A stretch of 64,000 nucleotides of DNA from positions 4,960,001-5,024,000 of the forward strand of contig NC_079242.1 of the NCBI RefSeq assembly GCF_028009165.1. Reading direction: 5' to 3'. Source of the stretch: Akanthomyces muscarius (taxonomy: Eukaryota > Ascomycota > Sordariomycetes > Hypocreales > Cordycipitaceae). The notes below the pieces were generated by a model. It was not told the origin of the DNA and did no database searches. It was given only the letters and a program-made list of their open reading frames with translations. Below, one piece after another: positions 35,381-46,687 of this stretch. Made by a program: the position numbers and the translations under genes. The first letter of the stretch is position 1; each line of letters starts with the position of its first letter.

Positions 35381-36817
35381 CGCGTAAAGCAAAGAATTCT
35401 TACTCAATAATGTGCTCGTTTGCCGGAGGATAATTCGGGGACTCTGTTTGTGATACTGTTAGAAATGCAATGGCACCAGCGATATAGTGGCTTTTATTTT
35501 CTTCGTTAAAACTCGGTGTCTTTTCTCGTCTCCTTTCGTCTCGCTCTTTACTGTCTCCTTTCTCCGGAGAGTCAGAATGAAGTGCTTCCATTATACTGCT
35601 GCCTGACTGGGTACAGTGCGCCTTGTCTTTCGCACCCCGCTATCTACCAACACACATCCGGTTTGCCGACGCCTGCACAGCTGCCTAAGGCAACACACGC
35701 AATGGGCGCAAACAAGGCTGCGACTAACGAGCCGGATTGCCGTGGCGGCAGCGGGACCGATCACCAATGTGGCTTGGCACTGCGATCCCGAGGTTTCCGG
35801 CCGCCAGTAAACGAACGCTGACAGCCTGGTGTCATGGCTGGCTCAAGGATATTGAGGCACAGTATTCGAAGCCAGGCTGGGACTAGCCAGACGGGCGATG
35901 CCGTGCCGGCAGCTGCGACCGATCAGCCTTTGTTCTTGGCGCAGCGCTTCTGTTTTGTTTCCCTATGCTAGCCGATAGGCGGTGATATGCAAGCCAGACA
36001 CACGGCTCCAAGCAGGCTCACGACAGTCGACAGGCCGATCGTGTTCGCTGCTTGGACGTCGATTCTACCATGTTTCCGGGACGTCACTCAATTGACCTTG
36101 ATCGCTGGGCAAGGACCTGTTTTTCGTTAACTACCGAGGATGCAATCATCTCGTATCATGTTATCGTGAGAAGGATTATCCCGTCCCCACGCGATCTGCA
36201 TGCTTCGGACGGCCGAGGCCGGTGTCAGCCTGCATCTGCACACTTCACAGCCTGCTTCGGCATCCTTCGTCGGCCTACCTTCCACATACTGGCAAACGAA
36301 GAGAGACAACTTCGGCAGTTGCACGAGTATGGACAGCTGCAATTCGGCAGTTGCGTACCTGTAGCCAACAAGCAACGTGACGAAAGCATCTCGGCCATAT
36401 TCAAGTTTGGAAACTGTTGGATGATCGAGCATATATCTCTCACTGGCAACAGCAACTGCATTTGACGTTTCATTCCTCTGAGGCGCAGCACTACAGCCTG
36501 CTTCTTTTCTCAGTCAGGTTTGAAAATAGTGTCTCTTTTCGTGTCGGCGTTGTGACGGTCTCGGAGGATGTATCGGCCTCGTGACGGCCGATTTCTTTAC
36601 TTGGCTAGACTCGAGAAGACGACCTCTTGAGTGTAAGCAGCGAGATGGGTCAACTTATCGACTTCACATACAAGAGGTTACGACGCCTTGGGCATAAATA
36701 GCTGGCAAGCTTCCACTCTTTTACGAAGACAGACGCTCAACCGACATCTACAAAAGCATTCCATCAAAGCACTCAACTTTCAAATCGCTTCACTTCACTT
36801 CTTTCTACACTGCAACA
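35381..36817. other. Divergent spacer between the HET gene and a secreted-protein gene
   Basis: No gene is recognised. A TATA-like CATAAATA lies at 36,693-36,700, about 120 bp ahead of the secreted-protein ATG, followed by a leader rich in A and C. The frames at 35,516-35,821 and 36,052-36,465 overlap antisense frames and look spurious. Confidence 0.45.
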
Positions 36818-37531
36818 ATGTACGCTACAATTTTCACCCCTGCTCTTATGGGCCTCATCAGCCTGTGCAACGCCTCGCCGACCTTTCACGAGTCCAAGGA
36901 AGGCGCCTCTCCGCAGTTCTACAACACCGCGGACGGCCCTCAGATTTCCGCACCCAAGACGCCTTACGTCGCTGTCGCAGGCTCTGACAAGCTCTACTAC
37001 ATCGACACGCGCTTCGACGTCGAGACGGCCAGCCACATCAAGGAGCAGATTGAGTGGGCCGCGGCCCCTCGTCCCGGCACCTACATCTCCATCGACGACG
37101 TCGCCGCCACGGCTGCCGTCAAGGATGCCTCGACCAACGCGACGCTTTTCGACTTCAACCCGGCCTACGCGCGCGTGCTATTTGCCAGCATCCTCAACAA
37201 GAACAACCCTTCGCTGGCGCTGCCCGTGCACGCGCCCGCGGGCGACTGGGAGGTCACGTACGGCGACGGTGCGCAGTCGCTGACGGAGCGCTCGGCGCAC
37301 TGCTCCCAGTACGGCTGCCACTCGGACGACGACTGCAAGCGCGCGTCTCACAATCTGTGTGGTAAATGCCACCACGCGCGCGTCGACAACGAATGCGAGG
37401 TCGGCCACCTCAACCATCTTGGCCTCTGCGCGGGCGACCGCTGCGCCAAGGCGGTCGACACCCCGCGTATCAAGGGCGAGAGCGATGCGAGCTACTACCA
37501 GCGCATGGACAAGCTGCACTTTGGCGCGTAG
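36818..37531 (+). CDS. Secreted cysteine-rich protein, unknown function
   Basis: One exon encoding 237 aa. A short signal peptide (MYATIFTPALMGLISLCNAS) precedes a cysteine-free domain of about 140 residues containing VAVAGSDKLYYIDTRFDVE. A C-terminal module then holds eight cysteines between residues 162 and 209, spaced C-X4-C-X5-C-X7-C-X2-C-X8-C-X10-C-X4-C, probably four disulfides. I recognise no family. There is no transmembrane helix or GPI signal after the module, so the product is probably secreted. It stands alone with its own TATA-like promoter among accessory genes. Effector, antimicrobial or wall-associated roles are all possible; none can be chosen from sequence. Confidence 0.8.
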   Translation: MYATIFTPALMGLISLCNASPTFHESKEGASPQFYNTADGPQISAPKTPYVAVAGSDKLYYIDTRFDVETASHIKEQIEWAAAPRPGTYISIDDVAATAAVKDASTNATLFDFNPAYARVLFASILNKNNPSLALPVHAPAGDWEVTYGDGAQSLTERSAHCSQYGCHSDDDCKRASHNLCGKCHHARVDNECEVGHLNHLGLCAGDRCAKAVDTPRIKGESDASYYQRMDKLHFGA

Positions 37532-38755
37532 AAAGCTTGTCTAGTTATTCCAAATGTCAAGAAAGACGCAACATGTCCGGACGAGTGGTATGTGGCGTAT
37601 CCATGGATCCTAGGTAGCTCGATGTTAGTTAATGGCAAGATCGAATCTGTTGAGACGTGGCGATTGAATGCAGACGTGACACATATGTAGTTTGATCCAG
37701 GTTGTGCAGTTTTAGTAGCACGGAAGCGTCGACGGGCTTCTTTGCTTGGCACATGACAGGGCAGACGAGGGAAATTTTCGTCGGGCCGGCTGGCATAGGG
37801 CTGGCCGACGGAAGAATAAACCATACCGAGCTCTTGAAAGTGTGATCTACTTTGTTCAAGGATGATATAGTATATCAAGTACTAAGACGTGTCTTTTCTA
37901 TTGTTTGCTTACTGGAGAATAGATTGGGACAACAACAGAAGGTGTGGGAGGTGACACTCCTGTCTCGCAGGGAGCGTGACCGTAGGGGCAATAGGGCTGA
38001 AACAGCGTACGCCTGGCGACAACACGGACCTCTTAGAATGCTACACAGTCTGGTGGTATGGATTCGCTCATCCACGCAACGTTGTCAGCTCTCACTGAAG
38101 TTACTTTACATATATTCGAGGTGGGGCGCTCATCAAACCCCTAGTTCCCTCCAAAGAAACTACTGTTATTAACTACACATTGTCGTGAAATAAGGCTATT
38201 TTTTAACTTGTCGTGGTTGAGCCTAGACTGACTTTACAATAATCGGAGAAGAGCCCCCCCACTTTGAGCCTTTGGTGGAGTGTACTTTATATTCCATAGG
38301 GGGCCTGTATTGAGTGCGGGGAAAGGCTGTCGCTTGCTATTGATTACATTTGTAATCCCGATGCTCTATTGACAGCCAATGACAGGCTGCATCTGATGAC
38401 AGTGGCTGAATGCAAACTGAACGTGATCCTTGAAGTTGGGCATTTAGATCGGCAGGTCTCTGCTAGTGACGGCAAGGGCCGAGTCAACCGTGTGCTACGG
38501 GCGTGGGGCAGCGCGTGTGGGAAATTCCGGTCGGATTACCTTTTTCGGAATCGTCGGTCGCAGCGCGCGACTCTCAGCTGTCCTGTCCAACCCGCGTCGG
38601 GGCTCGGATTTCCAGTGCCATAGGTTGACGGCCTCTAGGAGAAGGGCAGACCGAGGTTATGCCTGGTTAGGTCTCCTTTAAAGAGTAGAGACAGGACCAC
38701 AACGGACCGAGAAACTGCAATGGCTGGCAAGTGTTGCTATCTTTAGTGTTCCAGC
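37532..38755. other. Spacer upstream of the aldolase gene
   Basis: No gene is seen in 1.2 kb. Short overlapping frames only. At 38,524-38,551 ATTCCG and CGGAAT form a 6-bp inverted repeat around 16 bp, a possible but unproven site for a Zn2Cys6 regulator. Confidence 0.45.
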
Positions 38756-39778
38756 ATGGCTTTCCCCCAGAACAATCGGACTTGGAAAATCATCCATGAT
38801 GCGCAGAAAGGTGGTTACGCCGTCGGGGCGTTTTGTGTGTATGTTTTTCGCAAAACTTCCATCAACCTTGACACTGCGTCATTCTGACCATACACACGAA
38901 ATGCAGCTACAACACGGAGGGTGTTTTAGCAGTCATCCGGGCCGCAGAGAAAAAGCGCTCTCCTGCGATAATCCAGCTGTTTCCGTGGACTTTACACTTC
39001 CAGGGTCCGGCGTTTGTTCAATACGTCGCCAACGTCAGCCATGGCGCGTCAGTGCCTATATCCGTCCATTTAGATCACTGTCTCAAGCCAGAGGATGCCG
39101 ATATTGCTTTGCAGTGCGCGTTCGACTCCATCATGATTGACGGGTCACTTTTCGAAACCGAGGAGAACATTCGCTACGTCAAATCAGTCGTCGAACGGGC
39201 CAGGGACAAGGGTATCACTATCGAGGCAGAGCTCGGTCGGATAGAGGGCGGCGAGGACGGCATTCCCATGCTCGAACTCGATGGTCTCCTCACTGATCCT
39301 GATTTTGCGCTGCAATTTGTCAAGGAAACAGGTGTGCATTTTCTCGCACCCAGCTTCGGCAACGTTCACGGACCTTACCCACCAGGGGGTGCCGAGAAGC
39401 ATTGGCAGATTAGCCGGTAAGTTGGGCTGACACGACTGCCGAATTGAAACCCTCGTATTTGTCAACGGATGTTTTTTAACTCGACATTGTGAGTACAGAT
39501 TGAAGCAGATTCATGAAAAGCTGGGAAATGGCGTGCCTCTGGTTCTGCATGGGACGCATCCCCTCTCCGACGACCTGCTACATCTGTCCATGGCGCATGG
39601 AGTCGTCAAGATGAATCAGAACCGCAATGTGCGTTTGGGCTATCATGAGTACGTGGAGAAGAACTGTGCACGAGTCGAGCTCACGGAGCTGCAGGAGCAA
39701 GGTGTCGAGGAATACTGCAAGGGTGTAGAGCACATGATGGAGGTGTTTAGGTCTGCAGGCAGGGCGCCGGATATGTAG
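38756..39778 (+). CDS. Class II (zinc) aldolase family protein, unusual active-site loops
   Basis: Three exons (38756-38838, 38907-39416, 39499-39778) encode 290 aa, typical for class II ketose-bisphosphate aldolases (FbaA/GatY/KbaY family). Zinc and catalytic motifs are present: HLDHC (His82, Asp84, His85), EAELGRIEGGED, FGNVHGPYP (His182) and VLHGTHP (His215). These enzymes reversibly cleave ketose phosphates to dihydroxyacetone phosphate and an aldehyde in the cytosol. Two phosphate and substrate loops differ from the norm: LHGGSG reads LHGTHP, and the NIDT(D)xQ segment reads MNQNRNVRL. The substrate is therefore probably not fructose 1,6-bisphosphate. It lies 458 bp ahead of a Zn2Cys6 regulator, and an SDR and a transporter follow, suggesting a catabolic role. 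Introns are 68 and 82 bp. Confidence 0.87.
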
Positions 39779-40236
39779 TAGGATAGTTAATAAATTTCTC
39801 CGTACTCAGCAGTTGCACCCATTCCTACGAATTTCCAATTGGGGAAAACTTCCCGGGTTACTTCGTTGAGCATCCTCTAAGCCTTGTTATACTGATGGCT
39901 TGCTTACAAAGTCACAGTAGGACTGTTTCCTGGAGACTAAGCCAGGGTGAAGCTACAGGCTAGCTCGTAGAGCAGTAATTGTGAACGTGCCCGGGGCCCT
40001 GCGAACCTAGGCGCTGCCCAACACTAATACATTCCCGCTTCATGCACTCGGCCCCATATTAACCGCCCTTACGGAGACCCTTTTCCGATGGCCACGCGGG
40101 GAACCTTGACACTTCTTGTTGGTATGCATGCTGTTAAAGGTTTTCGCCACCATTGACACCATAGCGTGCTGAACATCAATGCCTACAACTACACTTATGC
40201 GTACAATTGAATTGTCGAGCGACTCGCTAATCAACC
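39779..40236. promoter_or_regulatory. Upstream region of the Zn2Cys6 regulator
   Basis: The 458 bp between the aldolase stop and the regulator start contain no gene and should hold the aldolase 3' end and the regulator promoter. No site could be identified with confidence. Confidence 0.4.
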
Positions 40237-42793
40237 ATGCCTCGATTTACAGCTCTCACCTTGTCCAACCCGCCCTCGAAGAAGAGATATGTCACCAGGT
40301 TCGCAGCCACCCGCGTCCTGCATTAGTCTTTGCTAACCGACTCCGGTGTGAATTTGGATCGACAGAGCATGCGACTCTTGCAGGAAGCGAAAGTCTAGAT
40401 GCAACGGCTTAGCGCCCTGCTCGCGATGCAAGGGCTGCGGCAATGGTTAGAAAATTTCTCTCTCTGCTAATACATCGCACGCTAATTACAATTAAGTTTG
40501 TTCTTACGATATGCCATATACGCGAGGGCATGCGCAAACAGAAGTGAGTTTCACGTTCCAATGCTGTACGTGCAAGCTGACAGGTGACTCCCTCGAGGTG
40601 TCCGATTCCGAGCGCAATCAATCCCAGACAAGCCAAGCGAGCAGCCCACCGCCGTACTCGGAGAACTCTGCGTCAGCTAACGGGCTGGCCCTTGATTCTA
40701 ATGCAAGTGAATTTGCAGAGATGCCGGTTGATCAAGGTTGGACGAATCGCATCTCAAGTAACAAGGTGCAAGACGTGCTGATCGTTTACACAGGCGATGC
40801 TAGTATCCAATCATTCCTTCGCAAAGTGTCAAGCCACCTGTCACGGGTCGGAAGGTATCTTCCGCGAAGCCTCTTCGGCGGAGAACAGGAAACTCACTAT
40901 GAAAAGAATTATTCGCATGTGTGCATACTTCCAGACAAAGAAACAGCCCGTAGCTATCTGAATTGTTATTTTGAGCATGCCAGCATCTCGTATCGCTTCA
41001 TGTCTCACGAGCAGATCAACGAGCACCTCGACCAAGTATATGCAGAGCTAGAAAGTGCTCTGCAGGAAGACACCGAGATGGCAAAGCTACTGTTTGTCAT
41101 GGGGATTGGGTAAGCGCGCATTTCCGCCATGCTACTGGAGAAGATCGACCACTGACCAAAACTATAGCTGTATTTGGATGGCGTCCTGGAAGAAAGAGGC
41201 TCTCTCACCATGGAAGCACAAAGCGTACGCCGGCCGAGTCCCGCGTGTGGCTACTACGCTAATCCTGTTGCCTAGATATAAACTGCTCTGCAGTGGACAG
41301 TCTAGGCTTGAGCGACTGCGTGACTCATTCTCGCCACCGCTGGAGTTGCTGCAGGCATACGTTCTCAAGGTCCGTCCCTTGATCGACCTCGTCTACACTA
41401 TACTGATATATTTGCAGTGCCAATTAGAGCTGTACTTTGGTCGCGTCAACAGCGCATGGCTTACACTCGGGTTGGCAGTTCGTCTCGGCCAGCTGTCTAA
41501 TATTCAGAGAAAACTGCACTCAGAAGACGCCATGAAAGCACATGCGCACATTTCGCTGTTCTGGGCCATGTACATGATGGATCGGTAGGTGAATGCTACA
41601 CCCCATCCAAACCCCCCTCCGGTGCCAGTCACTTTGCTTAAAGACTAGTGCCCAGCTACCTCGCCGTAGCGCTTGGACTACCGTTTGCAATTCAGGACGC
41701 CGACATAACAGTCCCGCTCGTCCCAGAGCTTTCCGAGCAAGTCGGCAGGAGCTTGGGCCAGGACGAGACGAGGTTGTGGGTTGGAGTAGTTGCCCACGTG
41801 AGGTCTGTATGCCTTGCGTCTCAAGGTAGCTCGTTGCTGACATTGAGCAAGACTTGCGCAAATCATCGGCCACATCATGGCGGCCCTCTATTCGGTGACA
41901 GCATCAGCGTCACCGCCAGCGGACAGCATCATGGGTGCACTGGAATTAGAGCTTCGGCAGTGGCTCTCGCAGACCCCACCCTTCTTCCATCCGAAGCCAG
42001 AAAGCGAGGCTGCCCCGGAACCATTGTTTTATGATGTTCCCTGGAAATTCAAAAGACAGCAACGAACAATACAGGGAGCCTTTTTCTTTGCAAACATGCT
42101 GCTTTACAGGGGCTACTTGCTGAGGGAGTTCCTTCAGCAGGTGCCGGATACGCCCCGCCGCGGCCCTTGTCCTGCAAGGGTTGCAAAATGTGTGGAAAAT
42201 GCAATGGCCATGCTTGCTCTGGCCGCAGAGTTTGGCGCCGAAGACCTTCATTATAATTCTACTTTCTGGGTGAGTAGGGTCCCCCGCATAAGACCGCTTG
42301 CTAGTTTGGTACCAACTTTGTACAGATTTCTACTCACTTCATCTACTGTGCCATTTCGGTGCTCCTTGTGTATCTCAGTCTCTACCAGGAATGCGATGGG
42401 ACAGACAGGATCAAAGCTGCTGTCGAGTTGGCAATCAAGACTCATCTGAACAACACAGACGACCAATGCGACGCGACGGGAGAAGGCGCGGAGACGCTAA
42501 CGTGGGAGCATCAGCGCGGACAAGTTGAGCTCTCTTCTGGCTTATTGTCGCCTACACAAAGAGACGGCGGTACAGAAACTCTGGGGCCTTCCTTAGACGT
42601 ATTTTCGAGTGGTGAAGTCGCGGTCAACGGGCCGTGGGAATCGAGTGGTCCAACAGAGGATGCGTTGTCGACTATGGCATACTTTGGGCCTTTTGATACA
42701 AGCGGTGACTTTGATGTTGTCATGTCTATTGGCTTTGATAGCCATTCAGCCCTAGATACACTTAGGAACGATGGAATTTTTGAGTTTCAATAG
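40237..42793 (+). CDS. Zn2Cys6 transcription factor with fungal-specific domain
   Basis: Nine exons (40237-40298, 40366-40445, 40497-41109, 41168-41224, 41276-41369, 41418-41584, 41644-41802, 41852-42269, 42326-42793) encode 705 aa. The binuclear zinc cluster is assembled across the first three exons: KKRYVTRACDSCRKRKSRC, then NGLAPCSRCKGCGNVC, a correct C-X2-C-X6-C-X5-C-X2-C-X6-C. The fungal_trans region lies mid-protein, with EMAKLLFVMGIG, FSPPLELLQAYVLK, LYFGRVNSAWLTLGLAVRLG and FWAMYMMDR. The C-terminus is acidic and Gly/Ser-rich, perhaps an activation domain. It most likely controls the neighbouring aldolase, SDR and transporter (inference from position). Introns at 41225-41275 and 41370-41417 are in frame and their splicing is inferred from family alignment. 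The 40-bp candidate intron at 40,544 was left in, as removal breaks the frame. Confidence 0.85.
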
Positions 42794-42851
42794 TTTAACA
42801 CTTTTCTGTCAGGTACACATGATATCCCGAAGTGAAGTACTCCGTCTTCTG

Positions 42852-43844
42852 TCAGCCCGTCGATGATGTTATTCCTCCATCAACTACAATCTTCTGTCCC
42901 GTAATGTAGCGGCTCTGAGAAGATGCCAGAAAGACAGCCGCCATGGCCACATCGAACGAGCTGCCCATCCTGCCCATTGGCACTGCTTCGTTCCGTTTCT
43001 TGACAAAGCCAGCGAGATCGCCTTGCGCGTACTTGTCAGCCAGCAGGGTGACGAGGGGCGTATTCATCAAGCCGGGCACCACGACGTTCAATCGAATATT
43101 CTTTGCTGCGTATAGAACGGCAGTTGCTCTGGTAAACTGAATGACGGCCGCTTTGGTGGCTGCGTATGCCACCTGCGGCTTGCCGACATAGCGAAGACCC
43201 GCGATGGAGGCGATGTTAACTATGACACCGGACCGCTGCTGTTCCATCAACGGCAGAACGGAATGGCAGCACAGGTAGACGGACTTCAAGTTGACAGCGG
43301 TCTGGGCATCCCAAACTGCCTCTGCCATCTCTGCCGGTCCCCCAGGCTCGGATCTACCAACATTGCTGTTAACAACGTCTTCGAGTTAGTCACTGTCAAA
43401 CTTGTCCGAGATTTGTAAATCTTTTGCCATTACTTGACCAATATGTCGATTCGACCGTATTTTGCAATACAGGCCGATACGGCGCCTTTGACACTCTCGT
43501 CCTTTGTAACGTCGGCTGCCACGACAGTCACCTCGCCACCCACAGCCACAATTCGTCGTCTTGTGTACTCGGCTGCCTCTAGGCTGAGGTCACACCCAAA
43601 GATCTTGGCGCCTTGCGCTGCGAGCACTCTGGCAATTGCGGCGCCATTTCCCCACATATCTCCATCGCCTGTCTGCCCGATGCCGGTTACTATTGCACGG
43701 GCAATTAGTAAGTACAGCTGATTTCAAGACGCCAATGCACTTACAAAAGGCAACTTTGCCATTGAGGTCCGGGTAGGTAGCAAAGATGGGCTCTGTACAT
43801 TCGGCCGCGGCCCCGTTTTGATCAGGTAGAGGAGTTAGCGCCAT
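42852..43844 (-). CDS. Short-chain dehydrogenase/reductase (classical SDR)
   Basis: Three exons (43844-43745, 43689-43434, 43365-42852) encode 289 aa. The Rossmann nucleotide-binding motif is unusually long: TGIGQTGDGDMWGNGAA in place of TGxxxGIG. NNVG, the catalytic Ser in NIASIAG and the YAATK pair (Tyr-x-x-x-Lys) are intact, and VVPGLMNTPL and GQKIVVDGG close the fold. The acidic residue after the second strand (IFGCDLSLE) favours NAD over NADP. It should oxidise an alcohol or sugar hydroxyl, or reduce the ketone; the substrate is unknown. It faces the regulator gene tail to tail (58 bp apart) and shares a 576-bp promoter with the transporter on its other side, so co-regulation with the transporter is likely. 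Confidence 0.88.
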
Positions 43845-44420
43845 GTTTACGCTTGGTCTTGTGCGAAATGTTGAACTCCCTCCTCAGAAGCAGTGGCAGT
43901 CGGTCGCGACTTTAATACCGACGCCCTGCTACAAGCGGCGTGGCCTCGTCAGGCGGCCCTTGAACAGAGGCTGGCAAAAGCCGGTTTTGCTCAACGGCTT
44001 TACGACAACCACCCGGAGTGATGGTGTGCGTGTACTCCGGGCGCGCCTTCCCAGGAAGGAAATCCGACTTTTCCGACGACCCCTGCCGCCACTATTCGGT
44101 AGAAAGCTGTGACTGGAGACAGAGCCCAGCGTCGTTCGGAGGAACTTTATCCACATTGCAAAGCAAGCTAAAACAGATGGCTGTATAACGCTAGTCTACC
44201 CCGGTTTCCCTGTGCCAATTACCACCAGATGAGAGGGTTGCCTGACGGTTCTGTGCAACTCGTCACCCATAACGGCACGCTTTCAAAGCTGGCACAGAAT
44301 TTGGCAGCGACGCCTTTTCTATATAAATATTCCGCCTCTTTATCACATAGCTTCGAATACGTATTAGACAAATAATGCACCATCCATCCTCTTATCTTCA
44401 GAAACTACATACTTGCGAAT
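43845..44420. promoter_or_regulatory. Shared divergent promoter of the SDR and MFS genes
   Basis: This 576-bp region separates two divergent genes of the putative cluster. It contains two perfect inverted repeats: AAAGCCG-N11-CGGCTTT (43977-44001) and CCCGGAGT-N14-ACTCCGGG (44012-44041). Both carry CGG or CCG triplets in dyad arrangement, the kind of site Zn2Cys6 dimers bind. A TATA element lies near the transporter. Binding by the neighbouring regulator is an inference. Confidence 0.55.
44320..44329 (+). promoter_or_regulatory. TATA box of the cluster transporter
   Basis: TATATAAATA about 92-101 bp upstream of the transporter ATG, in the right position and orientation for a core promoter. 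Confidence 0.55.
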
Positions 44421-46204
44421 ATGTTGAAACTATTGCGACCTGGAACCGCCTCCATATCCCGTGTTGAGAAAAACGATCCGGCGTCTATTCATGTGGAGAC
44501 ATTGTCCTGCCTGCTACCCGAAGATGAAGCATTTTTGGCTGCTTTCACTGAGCAACAGAGAAAGACAGTCATACGCAAGGTAACGCGAGATATCCCCCCC
44601 CCTATAACCCCACGAAACGCTGCAGCACAACCAAGGGTCTACTCTTACTCGTCGCCTAGGTCGATATCCGCCTGATTCCTATCCTGGCTCTTCTCTACCT
44701 TCTTGCGTATCTGGATCGCGCAAATATCGGTAAATCTTCGTCTGTCTCCTCTTACAGCAGCACTTTATTCTAATGCAGGGTAGGCAATGCAAAAATTGAA
44801 GGTCTCGTGGCCGACCTTCGGTTGTCCGGGTCACAATACAATATCGCTCTTTCCATTTTTTTTATTCCATATGTCATTCTGGGTAAAAAGTGCAGCATCT
44901 TCTTTTGACAGTGCAAAGCTAACATTCAAAAGGTACCCCAAGTAATCTCCTCCTGCTAAAGTTTGCGCGGCCCTCCACCTATATCGGCATCTGCATGGCA
45001 CTTTGGGGCATAACAATGACTCTGACGGGCGTGGTGCAGAACTTTGGAGGACTCATCGCCTGCCGTTTTTTGCTTGGCGCATTCGAGTGAGTAGACACGG
45101 CGCAAACTCTGCACCTAGCATCGTTTCGCTGACAAACACCTCCCTAGGGCTGGGTTCTTCCCTGCAGCGGTGTTTATTGTGTCGCGCTGGTATCTGCCAA
45201 ATGAAACGCAGGTCCGCGTTGCCTTGTTCTACACGTCGAGTGCTCTGGCAGGGGCGTTTTCCGGGCTTCTCGCCTTTGCGATCGCAAAGATGGACGGGCT
45301 GGCAGGCCTGGCTGGGTGGCGGTGGATCTTCATCGTGGAGGGCATCGCGACCGTCGTGGCTGGCGTCGCGACATTTTTCATCCTGGTGGACAGCCCGGCC
45401 CTCTCTCAGCGGTGGCTCTCCCAAGACGAGATCCGGTACCTGGAGCTTCGTCACGCTGCCGTTCGTGGCAGCAGGGCAGAGTCACAAGAAAGCATCAGCA
45501 ACTGGAGGGTCATGAAGGCTGTCCTGCTGGACTGGCAGCTCTATTTCCAGGCACTGGTGTACTGGTCGAATACTGCGCCAAACTACGGCTTGAAATTTAC
45601 AATGCCCCAGATCATCAAGAATATGGGCTACAGCAGCAGCAACGCGCAGCTTCTCACGATACCGCCATACGTCGCTGGAGCAATCTCGGCCTATCTATCA
45701 GCGCTCTTTGCCGATCGCTTTACCTGGAGAATGCCTTTCATAGTGGCGCCCCAGCTCCTTGTCGTGGTGTCGTTTATCATTTTGTTCATCAAGTCGGCCA
45801 ACATTTCTGAGAATATTGGCGTTTGCTACTTTGCAATTGTGCTGGCCTGCATCGGGTTTTATCCCATCAACCCGGGCGGCAATGCCTGGACAGTGGAGAA
45901 CTTGGCTGGGTCTACGAAGCGTGCTGCCGGAATAGCATATATGCTAGGCATTGGCAACGTCGGAGGAGTCATTGGAAGCTATATTTACATTGACGGCCAG
46001 GCACCCCGCTATCCAACTGGGTTTGGAGCGTCTTTTGGGTTTGCAGCTCTCGGCATCTTGAGCTGCTTGGTCCTAGAGTGTGGGTTTTGGGCCATCAATC
46101 GTCAAAGGGCTAAGCTGGGCGAAGAGGAAATTCGAGCAGCATACACTGATGAAGAGTTGGCGAAGCTTGGGGATCGATCGCCACTTTTCAGGTACACGCT
46201 ATGA
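44421..46204 (+). CDS. Dal5-family MFS transporter of the putative catabolic cluster
   Basis: Five exons (44421-44579, 44660-44729, 44784-44882, 44933-45086, 45148-46204) encode 512 aa. Family motifs are RLIPILALLYLLAYLDRANI, SLSIFFIPYVILG-TPSN, CRFLLGAFEAGFFPA, WRWIFIVEGIATVVAG and the C-terminal PLFRYTL. Twelve membrane helices are expected. The family (anion:cation symporters such as Dal5, Tna1, Fen2) imports organic anions and sugar acids with protons. It resembles the transposon-bearing transporter at 26,600-30,024 in order of motifs, but the two are clearly distinct. Sharing a divergent promoter with the SDR suggests that it brings in the substrate of the cluster. The third exon boundary (acceptor GGGTAG at 44,783) was chosen because it restores GNAKIEGL. 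Confidence 0.9.
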
Positions 46205-46687
46205 TATTTGCTTCTTTAACACATCACTACAGTAGTTGGTTTAAAGCTTGGCTTGGCAGCTTAATCGACTTCCATTACAGTGCTATGGTGGCACCTGTTT
46301 TGTGTTCCCCACTGTAGAATGGGTCTATGCCCAACGCGATAAACTTATAAGAAGAACAGTTTTGCCGCACTTTTATATATTAATCCTATATTGTATTGGT
46401 TGCTACAATACGATATTTGTGCAGACTGTATTGTATATATGGCGGTATGTTGCCATATTATCAGCAACAGTAACTAGCTGTCGGCTTTCTGCTTGACCAA
46501 GTTCATTACTCCCGGGGCCTAGCCCCAATCTAGCGCCCTTCTTGTTTTGGTGCCTTCGTCATAGCAGCTCATCCAACTCAACTCTGTCAAGTCGTCCTGT
46601 TTTCGTAATCACCAAAAAGCCCAGCCCGGCCAGGTCAGCCGCCCAGACCTCAACAGTTTAGTTGTCTCAACTACCGACCGATAGAGC
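46205..46687. other. Spacer between the transporter and the phosphatase gene
   Basis: An AT-rich half (46,205-46,480) should be the transporter 3' region, and the remainder the promoter and leader of the metallophosphatase. No gene is seen. Confidence 0.5.

Noticed and set aside
40544..40583. Candidate 40-bp intron with GTGAGT and CAG ends in the Zn2Cys6 gene
   Set aside because: Its removal shifts the reading frame and ends the protein early, whereas the unspliced frame continues into the regulatory domain.
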